From NCBI RefSeq assembly GCF_003971235.1, contig NZ_CP034661.1:1488001-1552000 (forward strand): a stretch of DNA of 64,000 nt. Reading direction: 5' to 3'. Positions 48,145 through 57,349 of this stretch are shown piece after piece (the first letter of the stretch is position 1; the number at the start of each line of letters is the position of its first letter). The notes below the pieces were generated by a model, which made no database searches, was not told the origin of the DNA, and worked only from the letters and a program-made list of their open reading frames with translations. Both the position numbers and the translations under genes were made by a program. The DNA is from Chryseobacterium aureum. GTDB lineage: Bacteria; Bacteroidota; Bacteroidia; Flavobacteriales; Weeksellaceae.

Positions 48145-49512
48145 TTAAAATTTAAATACAATTCTGGAATTGATGAAGAGTCCGTCTTTGTGGTTTTCGA
48201 TGACATCATTGATAAAGGCTCCGGTATTGAAATACTGTATTCCGGTATTAAAGGTTAAAAATGGATTGATCTTATAATTGAAACTTCCTAGAAATGCGGT
48301 TCCGATGTATCTCTTTTTTGAGTTGGAAGAGGGTAAATTCAACGTTCCGCTGGGTCTGTAAATTCCGTCCTGTGCAGCATATCTCCAGTTGAAAACCACG
48401 TCTGCCTGCACTGTTATTTTTTTTCCCAGATCAATGGTTGCATAAGGGTGAATATCAATCAGATTTACCGGACCGATCTGGGGGTTAAATCCGAAATAAC
48501 CTCCTTTGGGATAGAGCGGATTAAACGTTCCCAATGTTCCGTCTCCTTTATTGCTGTCCCCTGAGATATAGTCGTTTCTAAGGTTGATGGTCGGTTTTCC
48601 TTTTGCATTTTCAAACATATATCCGATATCTGCAGAAGCCGTCCACGCGCTGATATTTCCTTTATTAAAATTCCCGAACTGGTAGGCTGCTTCAAAATTG
48701 TAAATAAAACCTCCTCCATATTTCCAGAATCTTCCGCCAAAAGTATGTCTGTTCTCATCGGAAAGCCCATCTTCAAAACGGACGTCTTTTCTATGAATTC
48801 CCAAGTAATAAAACTCAAGGTTTCCGCTTCTGGGAATCATCCATGTGTTGTAACTTCCCCAAAGGTTGATTGATTTTGAAGATTTGTTATCCAATGCTCC
48901 CGGATTGATTTCGCTGGCGGCCATCATAAAGGCATCAGATCTGAAGTTTCCTCTTCTGTACATGAACTTCAATCCGTCAAAATACAGTCTTAAGTTCGGA
49001 CCCTCTCTTACCGAGATCAGTCTTCCGCTTCCATAATCAAGTTCCTGTCTCCCGGCACGCACGGTCAGCTTTTCTTTATCATTTTTCAAAATATCAACAT
49101 CAATGAAAAGATTCTGAATATTCAAATGGTCTTCGTCAATAGGTCTCGGACCGTTTTTCCTTCCATTTTCCCATGCACTCCTCACCTGCCCGAAAATTCT
49201 TACTCTTGAGCCCAGATGCAGATCTGCATGTATGGTATATCTTTGGATCAGAAAAGGATTGCTTCCAATTCCCATTCTTCCCCAATCTTCATTATTAAAG
49301 TCTACAAATTCCAGTCTTGCTTCTCCCCCCAGTGAAAGATAATTGTTACTTTTTTCTGCAATGGGTATGTATTTGATGGAGTTGTAAAAAGTTTTTGCAG
49401 AGTCTTTATAGGAAGCATAATCTTCATCAAACCTCATCAGCTTAAACTGAGCAGAAAGCTGAAAGGGAATGAAAACCTGGAGAAACAGTACGATGACAAT
49501 CAGCTTTTTCAT
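48145..49512 (-). CDS. Outer-membrane porin-like protein (alginate export family)
   Basis: 455 aa from the ATG at 49512, giving signal peptide MKKLIVIVLFLQVFIPFQLSAQ. Long beta-strand pattern with alternating aromatics ending in SRIVFKF, and LGGEARLEFVDF near the start, as in AlgE-like barrels. Its start overlaps the DoxX stop in an ATGA, so it is translationally coupled. Transported substrate unknown; alginate itself is not implied. Confidence 0.85.
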   Translation of the reverse strand: MKKLIVIVLFLQVFIPFQLSAQFKLMRFDEDYASYKDSAKTFYNSIKYIPIAEKSNNYLSLGGEARLEFVDFNNEDWGRMGIGSNPFLIQRYTIHADLHLGSRVRIFGQVRSAWENGRKNGPRPIDEDHLNIQNLFIDVDILKNDKEKLTVRAGRQELDYGSGRLISVREGPNLRLYFDGLKFMYRRGNFRSDAFMMAASEINPGALDNKSSKSINLWGSYNTWMIPRSGNLEFYYLGIHRKDVRFEDGLSDENRHTFGGRFWKYGGGFIYNFEAAYQFGNFNKGNISAWTASADIGYMFENAKGKPTINLRNDYISGDSNKGDGTLGTFNPLYPKGGYFGFNPQIGPVNLIDIHPYATIDLGKKITVQADVVFNWRYAAQDGIYRPSGTLNLPSSNSKKRYIGTAFLGSFNYKINPFLTFNTGIQYFNTGAFINDVIENHKDGLFINSRIVFKF

Positions 49513-49940
49513 GATGATTTCTTTGTTAAATAATGATCCACCGAATATTTCCCGGCTCCCATACACAGTAAAAAAAGGTAACATAAACTGTACATAAAAG
49601 GAGTATCTTTTATCAATAATGCATCATTCCAGTGAAGAATAAAATATCCTGTAAGCGTTACTGCCAAAATCGGCAGTACAGCAATTCTTGTGAAAAAACC
49701 AAAGATCACAAACACCGGAAATACCAGGTTGGCAGCATCTGCAAAAAGACTGTTGAATGCTTCGGGAAGGTGAAGCGGGTTCGGAACCTGCTCTGCTTCT
49801 GAAACACCTACTCCTATTTTTTTTAATCCGTGAGCGATGATGAGTTCTGCAGAAAGTAAGATTCTGAATACCAGAAGTGCTGCATCTGTTATTTTTCTTC
49901 CCGGATGGGTGCTGGTGATGATATGGATTAGCCTTTTCAT
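49509..49940 (-). CDS. DoxX-family membrane protein
   Basis: 143 aa with four transmembrane segments and the DoxX pattern LVFRILLSAELIIAHGLKKIG. Members occur in quinone/catechol stress operons (MhqP of Bacillus is one). It overlaps the porin gene by four bases (ATGA) and follows the amidohydrolase gene. Confidence 0.88.
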   Translation of the reverse strand: MKRLIHIITSTHPGRKITDAALLVFRILLSAELIIAHGLKKIGVGVSEAEQVPNPLHLPEAFNSLFADAANLVFPVFVIFGFFTRIAVLPILAVTLTGYFILHWNDALLIKDTPFMYSLCYLFLLCMGAGKYSVDHYLTKKSS

Positions 49941-50042
49941 GATTGGAATGGATTTTTTAAGGTGATTTTTGTTTTTTTAACTGAGGATTGCGTGGATCAA
50001 CAAAGAGGGTTGTAGTATTAATCCTGTTGGTGGCTTTGCGGG

Positions 50043-50108
50043 TACAACCACCCCGTCAAAAATTCTCTGCATTTTTGCCACCCCTCCAAGGGAGGGGAAT
50101 TTTCTCCT
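50043..50108. repeat. Repeat family 2, second copy
   Basis: CAACCACCCCGTCAAAAATT...CCACCCCTCCAAGGGAGGGGAATTTT; compare 44328-44390. Lies between DoxX and the amidohydrolase gene. Confidence 0.7.
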
Positions 50109-50156
50109 TCAATTGGAATATTTGTCTGGGGAGTAAAGGTTGTAATAGCTTACCAA

Positions 50157-51929
50157 TTATTTTGTCTGATAGCCTCCGTAATACTTTACCGGTGACCAGT
50201 CCGGAATCACTGGAAGCGGCGCCGGAGCTACTGTTTTGTAGGTTTCGTCTCCATACACTACTTTTCCGTCTACAATGGTTAGCTTTGACGTAATGGTTTT
50301 GATTTCTTCATCATTGACGGTAAAGTAATCTTTATCCAAAATGGTAAGATCTGCAAAGTATCCTTTTTGAATTTTTCCTTTCTGCTGATCTTTTATTAAT
50401 TCATAACCGCCGTAGGTAGAAAGTGATAATGCTGTTTTTCTGTCCAGCGTATTTTCTTTCCCCATCACCTGAGTTCCTCCTATTGTTTTTCCTGTAGTGA
50501 TCCAATACAAAGCCACCCACGGATTATAGCTTGCCACTCTGGTTCCATCTGTTCCCAGTCCTACAGGGATTCCCATTTCCAGCATCTTTTTTACGGGAGG
50601 AGATGCCAAAGCCGGCTTCTTACCATATCTGTGAATAAAGCTTTCTCCCTGATAGGCCATTCTGTGCTGTACTGCAATTCCTCCACCCAATGCTTTGATT
50701 CTTTTCATATTGTCTTCGGTAACCGTTTCAGCGTGATCAATAAACCAGACTAATCCATTCAAAGGAGTTTCTTTGTTAACGTCTTCAATAACATTTAAAA
50801 ATCTGGTGATGCTTTCATTATAGGTTGCATGAATTCTGAACGGCCATTTATTTTTTACCAAAAGGTTTACTACTTCTTTCATATTTTTCTCCATGGTAGC
50901 GGGAAGTTCCGGTCTTGGGAAAAGGAAGTTTTCAAAATCGGCTCCGTCTGAGACCAGGTTTTCTCCTCCTCCGTTGACATGATAGTCGATTTCGTTGAAC
51001 CCGTTGTGCCCATGATCATCAATCTCTACCATACCAATCCATTTGGTATAATCTGCAAGCTCAGAACCTTTTTTCTGTGCGAATAAATAGTAGGGTAAAC
51101 GAACGGTAATTTTTCCTTCTTTATTAAGCTTATCGGTTGTTCCGTAGTCATCCGGGAAATTCTGAAAACCTCCGCCTGCATCCATTACCGCAGTTACCCC
51201 TAATCTGTTCAGCTCGGTCATATACTGAAGGGTTGAATTTACTTTTTCTTCTTCTTTCAACTCCGGCAGTTTTGCCAATGTTGAATAAAGAATAAATGCA
51301 TTAGGTTCTGCCACCAGTAATCCTGTAGGATCTCCGTTATTGTCTTTCTCGATCAGACCCTGTGAAGGATTAGGAGTATCTCCATTAATATTCAGTTCTT
51401 TTAATCCGGCTTTATTTAGCCAGGCTTTCCCATAAAGATACATGATGAAAGTGGGTACATTTCCTGTGGCATCATTAATTTCAGCCAGTGTAGGAAGACG
51501 TTTTTCTTCAAACTGATATTCATTCCAGCCTCCGATGACTCTTACCCACTGCCCTTTAGGAGTTCTCTGAGCCTGTTCCTTTAACATTTCAAGCGCTCTT
51601 TTCAAAGATTTCACACCCTCCCAGCGAAGCTCCGTATTGTAAAATCTACCTCCGCGGATTACATGCAAATGGCTGTCAAACAATCCGGGAATTACCCTGT
51701 TTCCTTTGGCGTCAATGACTTTTGTATGGCTGCTTTTTAATTTTAAAATCTGGGAATTGGTTCCCACCTGCAGAATTTTATGGTCTTTTACCGCAACAGC
51801 CTGTACTTCCGGATTTTTATCATCCATAGTGGTTATCTTCCCGTTTGTAATGATGATATCAGCATTTTGAGCATGAAGAATTCCTGTAGCCAAAACTGAG
51901 GAAAGCGTAAGTATATTAAGTAGTTTCAT
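50157..51929 (-). CDS. Exported metal-dependent amidohydrolase (YtcJ-like)
   Basis: 590 aa with a signal peptide (MKLLNILTLSSVLATGILHAQ). Amidohydrolase-3 fold: DSHLHVIRGG (metal His pair), VWFIDHAETV and GLGTDGTRVASY. Such enzymes hydrolyse amide or imide bonds; the substrate is unknown. It follows the isochorismatase-like gene. Confidence 0.87.
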   Translation of the reverse strand: MKLLNILTLSSVLATGILHAQNADIIITNGKITTMDDKNPEVQAVAVKDHKILQVGTNSQILKLKSSHTKVIDAKGNRVIPGLFDSHLHVIRGGRFYNTELRWEGVKSLKRALEMLKEQAQRTPKGQWVRVIGGWNEYQFEEKRLPTLAEINDATGNVPTFIMYLYGKAWLNKAGLKELNINGDTPNPSQGLIEKDNNGDPTGLLVAEPNAFILYSTLAKLPELKEEEKVNSTLQYMTELNRLGVTAVMDAGGGFQNFPDDYGTTDKLNKEGKITVRLPYYLFAQKKGSELADYTKWIGMVEIDDHGHNGFNEIDYHVNGGGENLVSDGADFENFLFPRPELPATMEKNMKEVVNLLVKNKWPFRIHATYNESITRFLNVIEDVNKETPLNGLVWFIDHAETVTEDNMKRIKALGGGIAVQHRMAYQGESFIHRYGKKPALASPPVKKMLEMGIPVGLGTDGTRVASYNPWVALYWITTGKTIGGTQVMGKENTLDRKTALSLSTYGGYELIKDQQKGKIQKGYFADLTILDKDYFTVNDEEIKTITSKLTIVDGKVVYGDETYKTVAPAPLPVIPDWSPVKYYGGYQTK

Positions 51930-51986
51930 TATTTTAATATTTAAGTTTGAAGTTTCGGCAGGCTTTCAGCCTGCCGAAACTACCCA

Positions 51987-52676
51987 TTAGTGTTTTAACA
52001 TTTCCTGAGCATACTGAATCCCAATACCGTAAGCACCACCATGTTTTTTCATCAGATCATTTACCGGCTTGTATGTTTCTTTTCTTGCCCAGTCTCTCTG
52101 AAGTTCCAATACATACTGTACAGAAGTTATAGGATGTGCACCTGCCTGAACCATACGGGTTACTGCCTGTTCGTGGGCTTCTTTGGAAACATCACCTGAA
52201 GCATCTGTTACTACGTATACATCATACCCCTCATCAATAGCTGATAGTACAGGTCCTACAATACATACGCTGGTCCATAATCCGGCAAAAACCAGTTTCT
52301 TTTTATTTTTTCCGGTAATGGCTTTATGAGCATTCACATCTTCCCAGGTATTCATGGTGGTTCTGTCTATATACCCGCTTGCTGCTTCAGGATATACTTC
52401 TGAAATTTCAGGAAAAACCGGTCCGCTGAATGACTTTTCTGCTACGGTAGTAACTACTGTGGGAACATTAAATATTTTTGATCCTCCTGCTACAAGTGCC
52501 ACATTATTTCTTAATTCTTCCATGCTGATGCTTTTGGTTGCAAAAGCCATCTGACCTTCATGATCGATAAGCACTACAGCATGATTGGAAGGATTTAGCA
52601 ATGATTTTCCGGGGTTTTGAGCGGATGCTGTTAAGGATAATAAACCAGCGGCAAATGATAGGATTAATTTTTTCAT
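51987..52676 (-). CDS. Exported isochorismatase-family hydrolase (YcaC-like)
   Basis: 229 aa. Asp-Lys-Cys hydrolase fold with VVLIDHEGQM and the Cys region VFAGLWTSVCIVGP. A signal peptide (MKKLILSFAAGLLSLTASAQ) precedes the domain, unusual since YcaC relatives are normally cytoplasmic. Between the pirin and amidohydrolase genes; substrate unknown. Confidence 0.88.
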   Translation of the reverse strand: MKKLILSFAAGLLSLTASAQNPGKSLLNPSNHAVVLIDHEGQMAFATKSISMEELRNNVALVAGGSKIFNVPTVVTTVAEKSFSGPVFPEISEVYPEAASGYIDRTTMNTWEDVNAHKAITGKNKKKLVFAGLWTSVCIVGPVLSAIDEGYDVYVVTDASGDVSKEAHEQAVTRMVQAGAHPITSVQYVLELQRDWARKETYKPVNDLMKKHGGAYGIGIQYAQEMLKH

Positions 52677-52717
52677 AATTTAAAATTTAAAGGTTTTTAT
52701 TTTCTGTTAAGTTTCTT

Positions 52718-53593
52718 TTACATTGTCATAGGTACTTCCATCAGGAGAATTTCTGTACCTTCTTTAAGTGTTTTTATATTGACCTCCTGAATATCCCAGA
52801 TTCCGAATCCGTCACGTTCTTCTATAATTTCATCGCCTATCTGGGCAGCTCCTTTGAGCATAAAAACATACAGTCCGTTTCCTTTCTTTCTGATCTGGTA
52901 GCGGGATTCTTTATTCTGATCAAAAGTTCCCAGGTGAAACCATGCATCCTGATGGATCCATACACCTTCATCATCCGCATTGGGAGAAAGAATCTGCTGA
53001 AACTGGTTATGGCTTTTTGTTTTGTCTAAAGTAATCTGGTCATACCGTGGTGTCACATTTCTTTTTTTCGGATAGATCCAGATCTGAAGGAATTTTACAA
53101 GTTTATCCGTATTCTTATTGAATTCGCTGTGCATGATTCCGGTTCCTGCACTCATCACCTGAATATCTCCGCTTCGGATCACTGCGGTGTTTCCCATGCT
53201 GTCTTTGTGCTCAAGATCCCCTTCCAAAGGAATGCTGATGATTTCCATGTTGTCGTGGGGATGTGTTCCGAAACCTTTTCCGGCTTCCACCTTATCATCA
53301 TTCAGGACTCTCAATACTCCGAAGTGCATTCTTTCAGGATTGTAATAATTGGCAAAGCTGAAGGTGTGCTGGCTCAACAGCCATCCGTGATCTGCTTTTC
53401 CTCTTGAGTCTGCTCTGTGGATGACGGAGTTTTCTTTTATTTTTGATTCTGTATTGGGTAGATGATTGTATCCGATCGGTTCCAATGGTTCGATCTCATC
53501 AATGTCATTTTTCATAGCGCTTGCCAGAGAAGCTGATGCTACAAACATTCCTGTTCCCAATAGTCCTTTCTTTAAAAAATCTTTTCGGTCCAT
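52718..53593 (-). CDS. Pirin-family protein with exported (Tat-like) leader
   Basis: 291 aa. Bicupin pirin with iron ligands in GTHPHDNMEIISIP and GIMHSEFN. Some pirins act as quercetin 2,3-dioxygenases. The leader DRKDFLKKGLLGTGMFVASASLASA resembles a Tat signal but has RK instead of RR. First gene of an apparent operon with isochorismatase-like, amidohydrolase, DoxX and porin genes. Confidence 0.88.
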   Translation of the reverse strand: MDRKDFLKKGLLGTGMFVASASLASAMKNDIDEIEPLEPIGYNHLPNTESKIKENSVIHRADSRGKADHGWLLSQHTFSFANYYNPERMHFGVLRVLNDDKVEAGKGFGTHPHDNMEIISIPLEGDLEHKDSMGNTAVIRSGDIQVMSAGTGIMHSEFNKNTDKLVKFLQIWIYPKKRNVTPRYDQITLDKTKSHNQFQQILSPNADDEGVWIHQDAWFHLGTFDQNKESRYQIRKKGNGLYVFMLKGAAQIGDEIIEERDGFGIWDIQEVNIKTLKEGTEILLMEVPMTM

Positions 53594-53626
53594 ATCTCAG
53601 TTGTTATTTGTTCTTGTTTGATAGGA

Positions 53627-53675
53627 CAAATTTAGAGAGACCGGGAACCCTGCACATTTAACTAGTTTAATAAAT
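53627..53675 (-). promoter_or_regulatory. Pirin operon promoter with shared 21-bp operator
   Basis: -7 box TAAATTTG (53627-53634, minus strand) and an upstream element (53655-53675, core AACTAGTT) identical over 21 bp to 59915-59935. Centre-to-box distance is 29.5 bases at both, near the -41.5 position of Crp/Fnr class II activators. Confidence 0.65.
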
Positions 53676-53684
53676 GACTTTAAA

Positions 53685-53720
53685 GCAAAAAAAAATGCCG
53701 GATACTTTTTGTATCCGGCA
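53685..53720 (-). terminator. Terminator after the Crp/Fnr regulator gene
   Basis: Perfect 10-bp stem TGCCGGATAC with GTATCCGGCA around five bases, followed on the minus strand by nine Ts. Confidence 0.9.
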
Positions 53721-53826
53721 GTATGATTATATCGGTACGTTATTTTTCAGAAAACGCAAGGGCAATATGTATACTAGAATGGTTATTATGACAGACTGGA
53801 AAATATCTTCCGTGATTCAGCAAAGG

Positions 53827-54411
53827 TTATTTTTCTTTTGAAGCCAGACGCTTTCTGATAGTGCTTACAAATTCTTTCGAGACTCCCAGATAAGAAGCAA
53901 TATAATACTGCGCTACCCTTTGCGGGATGGATGGATATACTTTGATGAATTCAAGGTACCGGTCTGATGCAGTTTTGGAAATGGTATTAACAAGCCGGCT
54001 CTGCAGTGTTGCCAGATTCCTCTGAACAAGCATTCTGAAAACTCTTTCGAATTTAGGAATCTCCTGCAATAATTTTTCTTTCGTTGAAGGATTCAGCATA
54101 TAAATTTCTGAATCTTCCAGGGTTTCGATATACACTTTAGAGGGTTTCTGTTCCTGAAATGAGGCAATATCACTGATCCACCAGTCTTCAATGGCAAACA
54201 GCAGCGTTACTTCAGAACCATTATCGTCCAGACAGTACATTCTCACACATCCTTTGTGAATATACCCTTCAAACTGACAGATTTCACCTTCTCTGAGCAA
54301 CACCGTTTTTTTAGGAAACGACTGGCACGCAAGCAGATCTGTAAAAGTTTTTTCTTCTTCAGGAGTAATGGAGATAAATCTTGTGATGTTTTTGAGGATA
54401 TTTTCGAACAT
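53827..54411 (-). CDS. Crp/Fnr-family transcriptional regulator
   Basis: 194 aa from the ATG at 54411 (MFENILKNITRF). Cyclic-nucleotide-binding-type N-domain (about 25-115) and a C-terminal winged helix (VAQYYIASYLGVSKEFVSTIRKRL). No conserved iron-sulfur cysteine pattern as in Fnr. It lies upstream of the pirin operon and is the best local candidate to bind the shared operator. Confidence 0.88.
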   Translation of the reverse strand: MFENILKNITRFISITPEEEKTFTDLLACQSFPKKTVLLREGEICQFEGYIHKGCVRMYCLDDNGSEVTLLFAIEDWWISDIASFQEQKPSKVYIETLEDSEIYMLNPSTKEKLLQEIPKFERVFRMLVQRNLATLQSRLVNTISKTASDRYLEFIKVYPSIPQRVAQYYIASYLGVSKEFVSTIRKRLASKEK

Positions 54412-54421
54412 AATGTAACGT

Positions 54422-54733
54422 TTATCCCTGCAAATTAGGAAAAAGACTGTAAACTTCATTCTTTAAAAGCCCACTTCCTCCTCCGTAATGATCAATCACT
54501 TTAACCTCTTTATCTAACCCGTTACAAAATTCTTTGATCGCTTGCTCAAAATGGTCATCAAGGCCTGAGCTCAAAAGCACGATATCTACCGTATTGTCTT
54601 TTATATACTGATAGCAGAAATCTTCATCACTCTGTATTTCTGCCTTCCAGCCCTCATTATTTTCTATAATTCTTTTTAGGGCGTCCAGAATTTCCTGGTT
54701 TTTCCCAATGACTAAAAAATGTAATGTTTTCAT
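54422..54733 (-). CDS. Small protein with degenerate receiver-like fold
   Basis: 103 aa. HFLVIGKNQEILDALKRIIENN and IVLLSSGLDDHFE resemble response-regulator beta/alpha elements, but the phosphorylatable Asp pocket is not evident. It ends 10 bases before the Crp/Fnr start, so they share a transcript. Could be a protein partner or sensor for that regulator. Confidence 0.6.
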   Translation of the reverse strand: MKTLHFLVIGKNQEILDALKRIIENNEGWKAEIQSDEDFCYQYIKDNTVDIVLLSSGLDDHFEQAIKEFCNGLDKEVKVIDHYGGGSGLLKNEVYSLFPNLQG

Positions 54734-54853
54734 TTTTCTGATGTTTAATGTTTAAAATTCAAGGGTCAGAGTTTATTATTTATATTGTTTGAATAAAGAG
54801 TAAAAGATACATGAAATACTCTTTCAAACCTGAAACCGTATCCCGAATTCCTC

Positions 54854-56464
54854 CTACAAATGCTTATTCCCCGTAATTTTCAGCTCATTCAGATCTAGCT
54901 GTGATTCTGCCTTTCGGATCTCGTCATCGCTGAATAGCTTTTCCCGTTTCATTGTAAACAGTTCTTTTCTCTGTAAAGCAAATATATCCAGCATTACCTT
55001 GTGATATTCTTCCATATCATTTTGTCTGTTGGTGCACATTTCAATAGAGCTTAAATGATTCTGGTGAAGTTTGATATCACTTTGCAGCGCCTTCTTAAGA
55101 TTTTCCAGCAGGCCATTGCTATTCACCGCTTCGCTGTATTCTTTATCCAGCCGATGCACGGCAAGCTTATCCAGCCTCATTTGTATTCCAGCCTGCTGCT
55201 CATGAGAAGGAAGGATGGGATCAATCTCTTTTATTTTGGTTAATTTAATGATTAAAGGCAAGGTAAGCCCCTGAAAAACCAAGGTTACAAAAATGACCAC
55301 AAAGGTGATAAAAATGATCAGGTTTCTCATCGGAAATTCAGCCTGTGAATTCATCATGACCGGAATAGATAAGGCTGTTGCCAGAGAAACGACTCCCCTC
55401 ATACCCGCCCATCCTATAATTAAGGGATTTTTCCATCCGGGGCTTGGATCGCGGCGGGCTTTTTCACTCAGCCATCTTGGAAGGTGGGCCACCGGATAAA
55501 TCCATAGAAGACGTACAACGATAACGATTAAGCTTATAATTAAGCCATATTTGATACCTTCCATTACCGAAATAGTGCCTAATCCATTGATAATATCAGG
55601 GAGTTCAAGACCTATTAATACAAAGACTAGGGCATTCATTACAAAAATGAGGGTATTCCAGACTCCTGTCATATTGATTCTTGTGGTTCCGGTTTTAAAA
55701 ATTTCATGGGCACGGAAAGACATAAATAATCCTCCGCTCACAACCGCCATCACTCCCGAAAAGTGAAAATGTTCCGTAGAAAGAAAGAGAATGTACGGTG
55801 TCATTACCGTCAGTGCCGCATCAATAGCCGGTGTAGTAGGTAAAAAACGATGAATGGCATAAAAAATATGGGCTCCTGCAATTCCGACCACAACTCCCAT
55901 TCCTGCAACGAGAAAAAACTGTCCTGCCGCTTCGTGTATGGAGAAGGCGCCCGTCATCACTGCTGCGAGAGCAAACCTGAAAACAATCAGTGAAGAGGCA
56001 TCATTAATCAAGCTTTCTCCTTCCAGAATGGCAAGGGTACGTTTCGGTACTTTTAATCCTTTTAAGACTGTAGTGGCAGCCACCGCATCTGGTGGTGAAA
56101 CAATTCCTCCCAATAAAAATCCCAATGCGAGCGTAAATCCCGGAATCAGCATTTGCGAAGTATATGCCACGACCAGAGAAGTAAGAAAAACAAGCCCGAA
56201 AGCCAGCAGGCTGATGGGACGTTTCCATTTCCAGAAATCATTCCATGAAGTATACCAGGCTGCTTCGTATAAAAGAGGGGGTAAAAAAATCAGAAATATA
56301 ATATCAGGATCCAGCTTTAAAACAGGAACTCCGGGAATAAGGCTAATCCCCAATCCGGCAAGAACCAGAAAGATAGGATAGGCAATTTTAATCCGCTGTG
56401 CCAGCATAACCAGCATCATAACGAGTAATAAAAGCCCAAGGATTAAAAGGAGTTGTTCGTGCAT
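54854..56464 (-). CDS. CPA1-type Na+/H+ antiporter
   Basis: 536 aa with about 12 transmembrane helices (LLLILGLLLLVMMLVML, GIVSPPDAVAATTVLKGLKVPKR, EGESLINDASSLIVFRFAL) and a C-terminal cytoplasmic tail (about 410-536). The ND motif (SLINDAS) is typical of NhaP-like exchangers. Exchanges Na+ or K+ for protons. Confidence 0.9.
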   Translation of the reverse strand: MHEQLLLILGLLLLVMMLVMLAQRIKIAYPIFLVLAGLGISLIPGVPVLKLDPDIIFLIFLPPLLYEAAWYTSWNDFWKWKRPISLLAFGLVFLTSLVVAYTSQMLIPGFTLALGFLLGGIVSPPDAVAATTVLKGLKVPKRTLAILEGESLINDASSLIVFRFALAAVMTGAFSIHEAAGQFFLVAGMGVVVGIAGAHIFYAIHRFLPTTPAIDAALTVMTPYILFLSTEHFHFSGVMAVVSGGLFMSFRAHEIFKTGTTRINMTGVWNTLIFVMNALVFVLIGLELPDIINGLGTISVMEGIKYGLIISLIVIVVRLLWIYPVAHLPRWLSEKARRDPSPGWKNPLIIGWAGMRGVVSLATALSIPVMMNSQAEFPMRNLIIFITFVVIFVTLVFQGLTLPLIIKLTKIKEIDPILPSHEQQAGIQMRLDKLAVHRLDKEYSEAVNSNGLLENLKKALQSDIKLHQNHLSSIEMCTNRQNDMEEYHKVMLDIFALQRKELFTMKREKLFSDDEIRKAESQLDLNELKITGNKHL

Positions 56465-56596
56465 GTTTTTTAGAAGTTAGCAATTAGAGGTTAGTTTTCA
56501 AGTTCGGATTATTCAGGTTTGGGCTAAAGCCAGTGATTTTTGTTTTTTTATTTGGCGGGCTAAAGCCCACCGCTATTGAATATTAATTTATTTATT

Positions 56597-56665
56597 GAGA
56601 CACCTACGGAGCGACAATCTGTATGGACAGTTAATCCTCATACTTTGTCATTCCGTAGAAATCTC
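56597..56665 (-). repeat. Dispersed palindrome-ended element, reverse orientation
   Basis: ACCTACGGAGCGACA ... ACTTTGTCATTCCGTAGAAATCT; a degenerate copy of the 33.9 kb element. Found in the 56465-56724 gap. Confidence 0.6.
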
Positions 56666-56724
56666 CACTTCATTTCAACCCCTAGAGATCATTAAAATTA
56701 TAACTACATTCAAAGTTAAAATAC

Positions 56725-57345
56725 TTATTTAAATATCACGGAATTAGCTATTTCAATTTCTTCCTCGTTAATGGCATGTCCGAAATTGGCATATACTTTC
56801 TCTGTTATCTCCGCATTCATTTCTCTTAAAATATTGGCTGTAGCATATACTCTTTCTACAGGAACATGAAAATCCGGGTTGCTGGTTCCCAGGAAAATGG
56901 GTGTTCCGGCAAAGTCGCCTTTATAATTTTCACGATTGATCTTATCCCCGATCACACCGCCAATAATAGCTGCCGAACCACCAAATTTCTGTGCATTGCG
57001 GGCTAAAAACTCCAAAGTAAGACAAGCACCCTGTGAAAATCCGAAAAAGTATATGTTTTCAGGTGTAATACCGGCATTGACAGCCGCCTTTACTGTTTCT
57101 TCAACCATTTCAAGGGCTGATGATAACCACGGTTCATTTTGTTCTACCGGAGCTATAAATGAAAAAGGATACCAAGTGTGATTCAATGCTTGTGGAGCCA
57201 GCAGTGCATACTCTTTTACATTCAAATGTTGGGATAAACTTAAAATATCCTGAGCGCTTCCTCCCCGCCCGTGAATCATGATCAAAGCTTTCTCTGCCTG
57301 ATTCAACGGTATTCCTGCTGTTTTTATATTTACAATATGACTCAT
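56725..57345 (-). CDS. Carboxylesterase-type alpha/beta hydrolase (MhqD-like)
   Basis: 206 aa from the ATG at 57345. Nucleophile Ser104 in GFSQGA, Asp in SNPDFHVP and His in FGHAINEEE. Starts 4 bases after the stop of a ring-cleaving dioxygenase gene, the pairing seen for mhqO/mhqD-type genes in hydroquinone detoxification. Confidence 0.85.
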   Translation of the reverse strand: MSHIVNIKTAGIPLNQAEKALIMIHGRGGSAQDILSLSQHLNVKEYALLAPQALNHTWYPFSFIAPVEQNEPWLSSALEMVEETVKAAVNAGITPENIYFFGFSQGACLTLEFLARNAQKFGGSAAIIGGVIGDKINRENYKGDFAGTPIFLGTSNPDFHVPVERVYATANILREMNAEITEKVYANFGHAINEEEIEIANSVIFK

Positions 57346-57349
57346 TATT

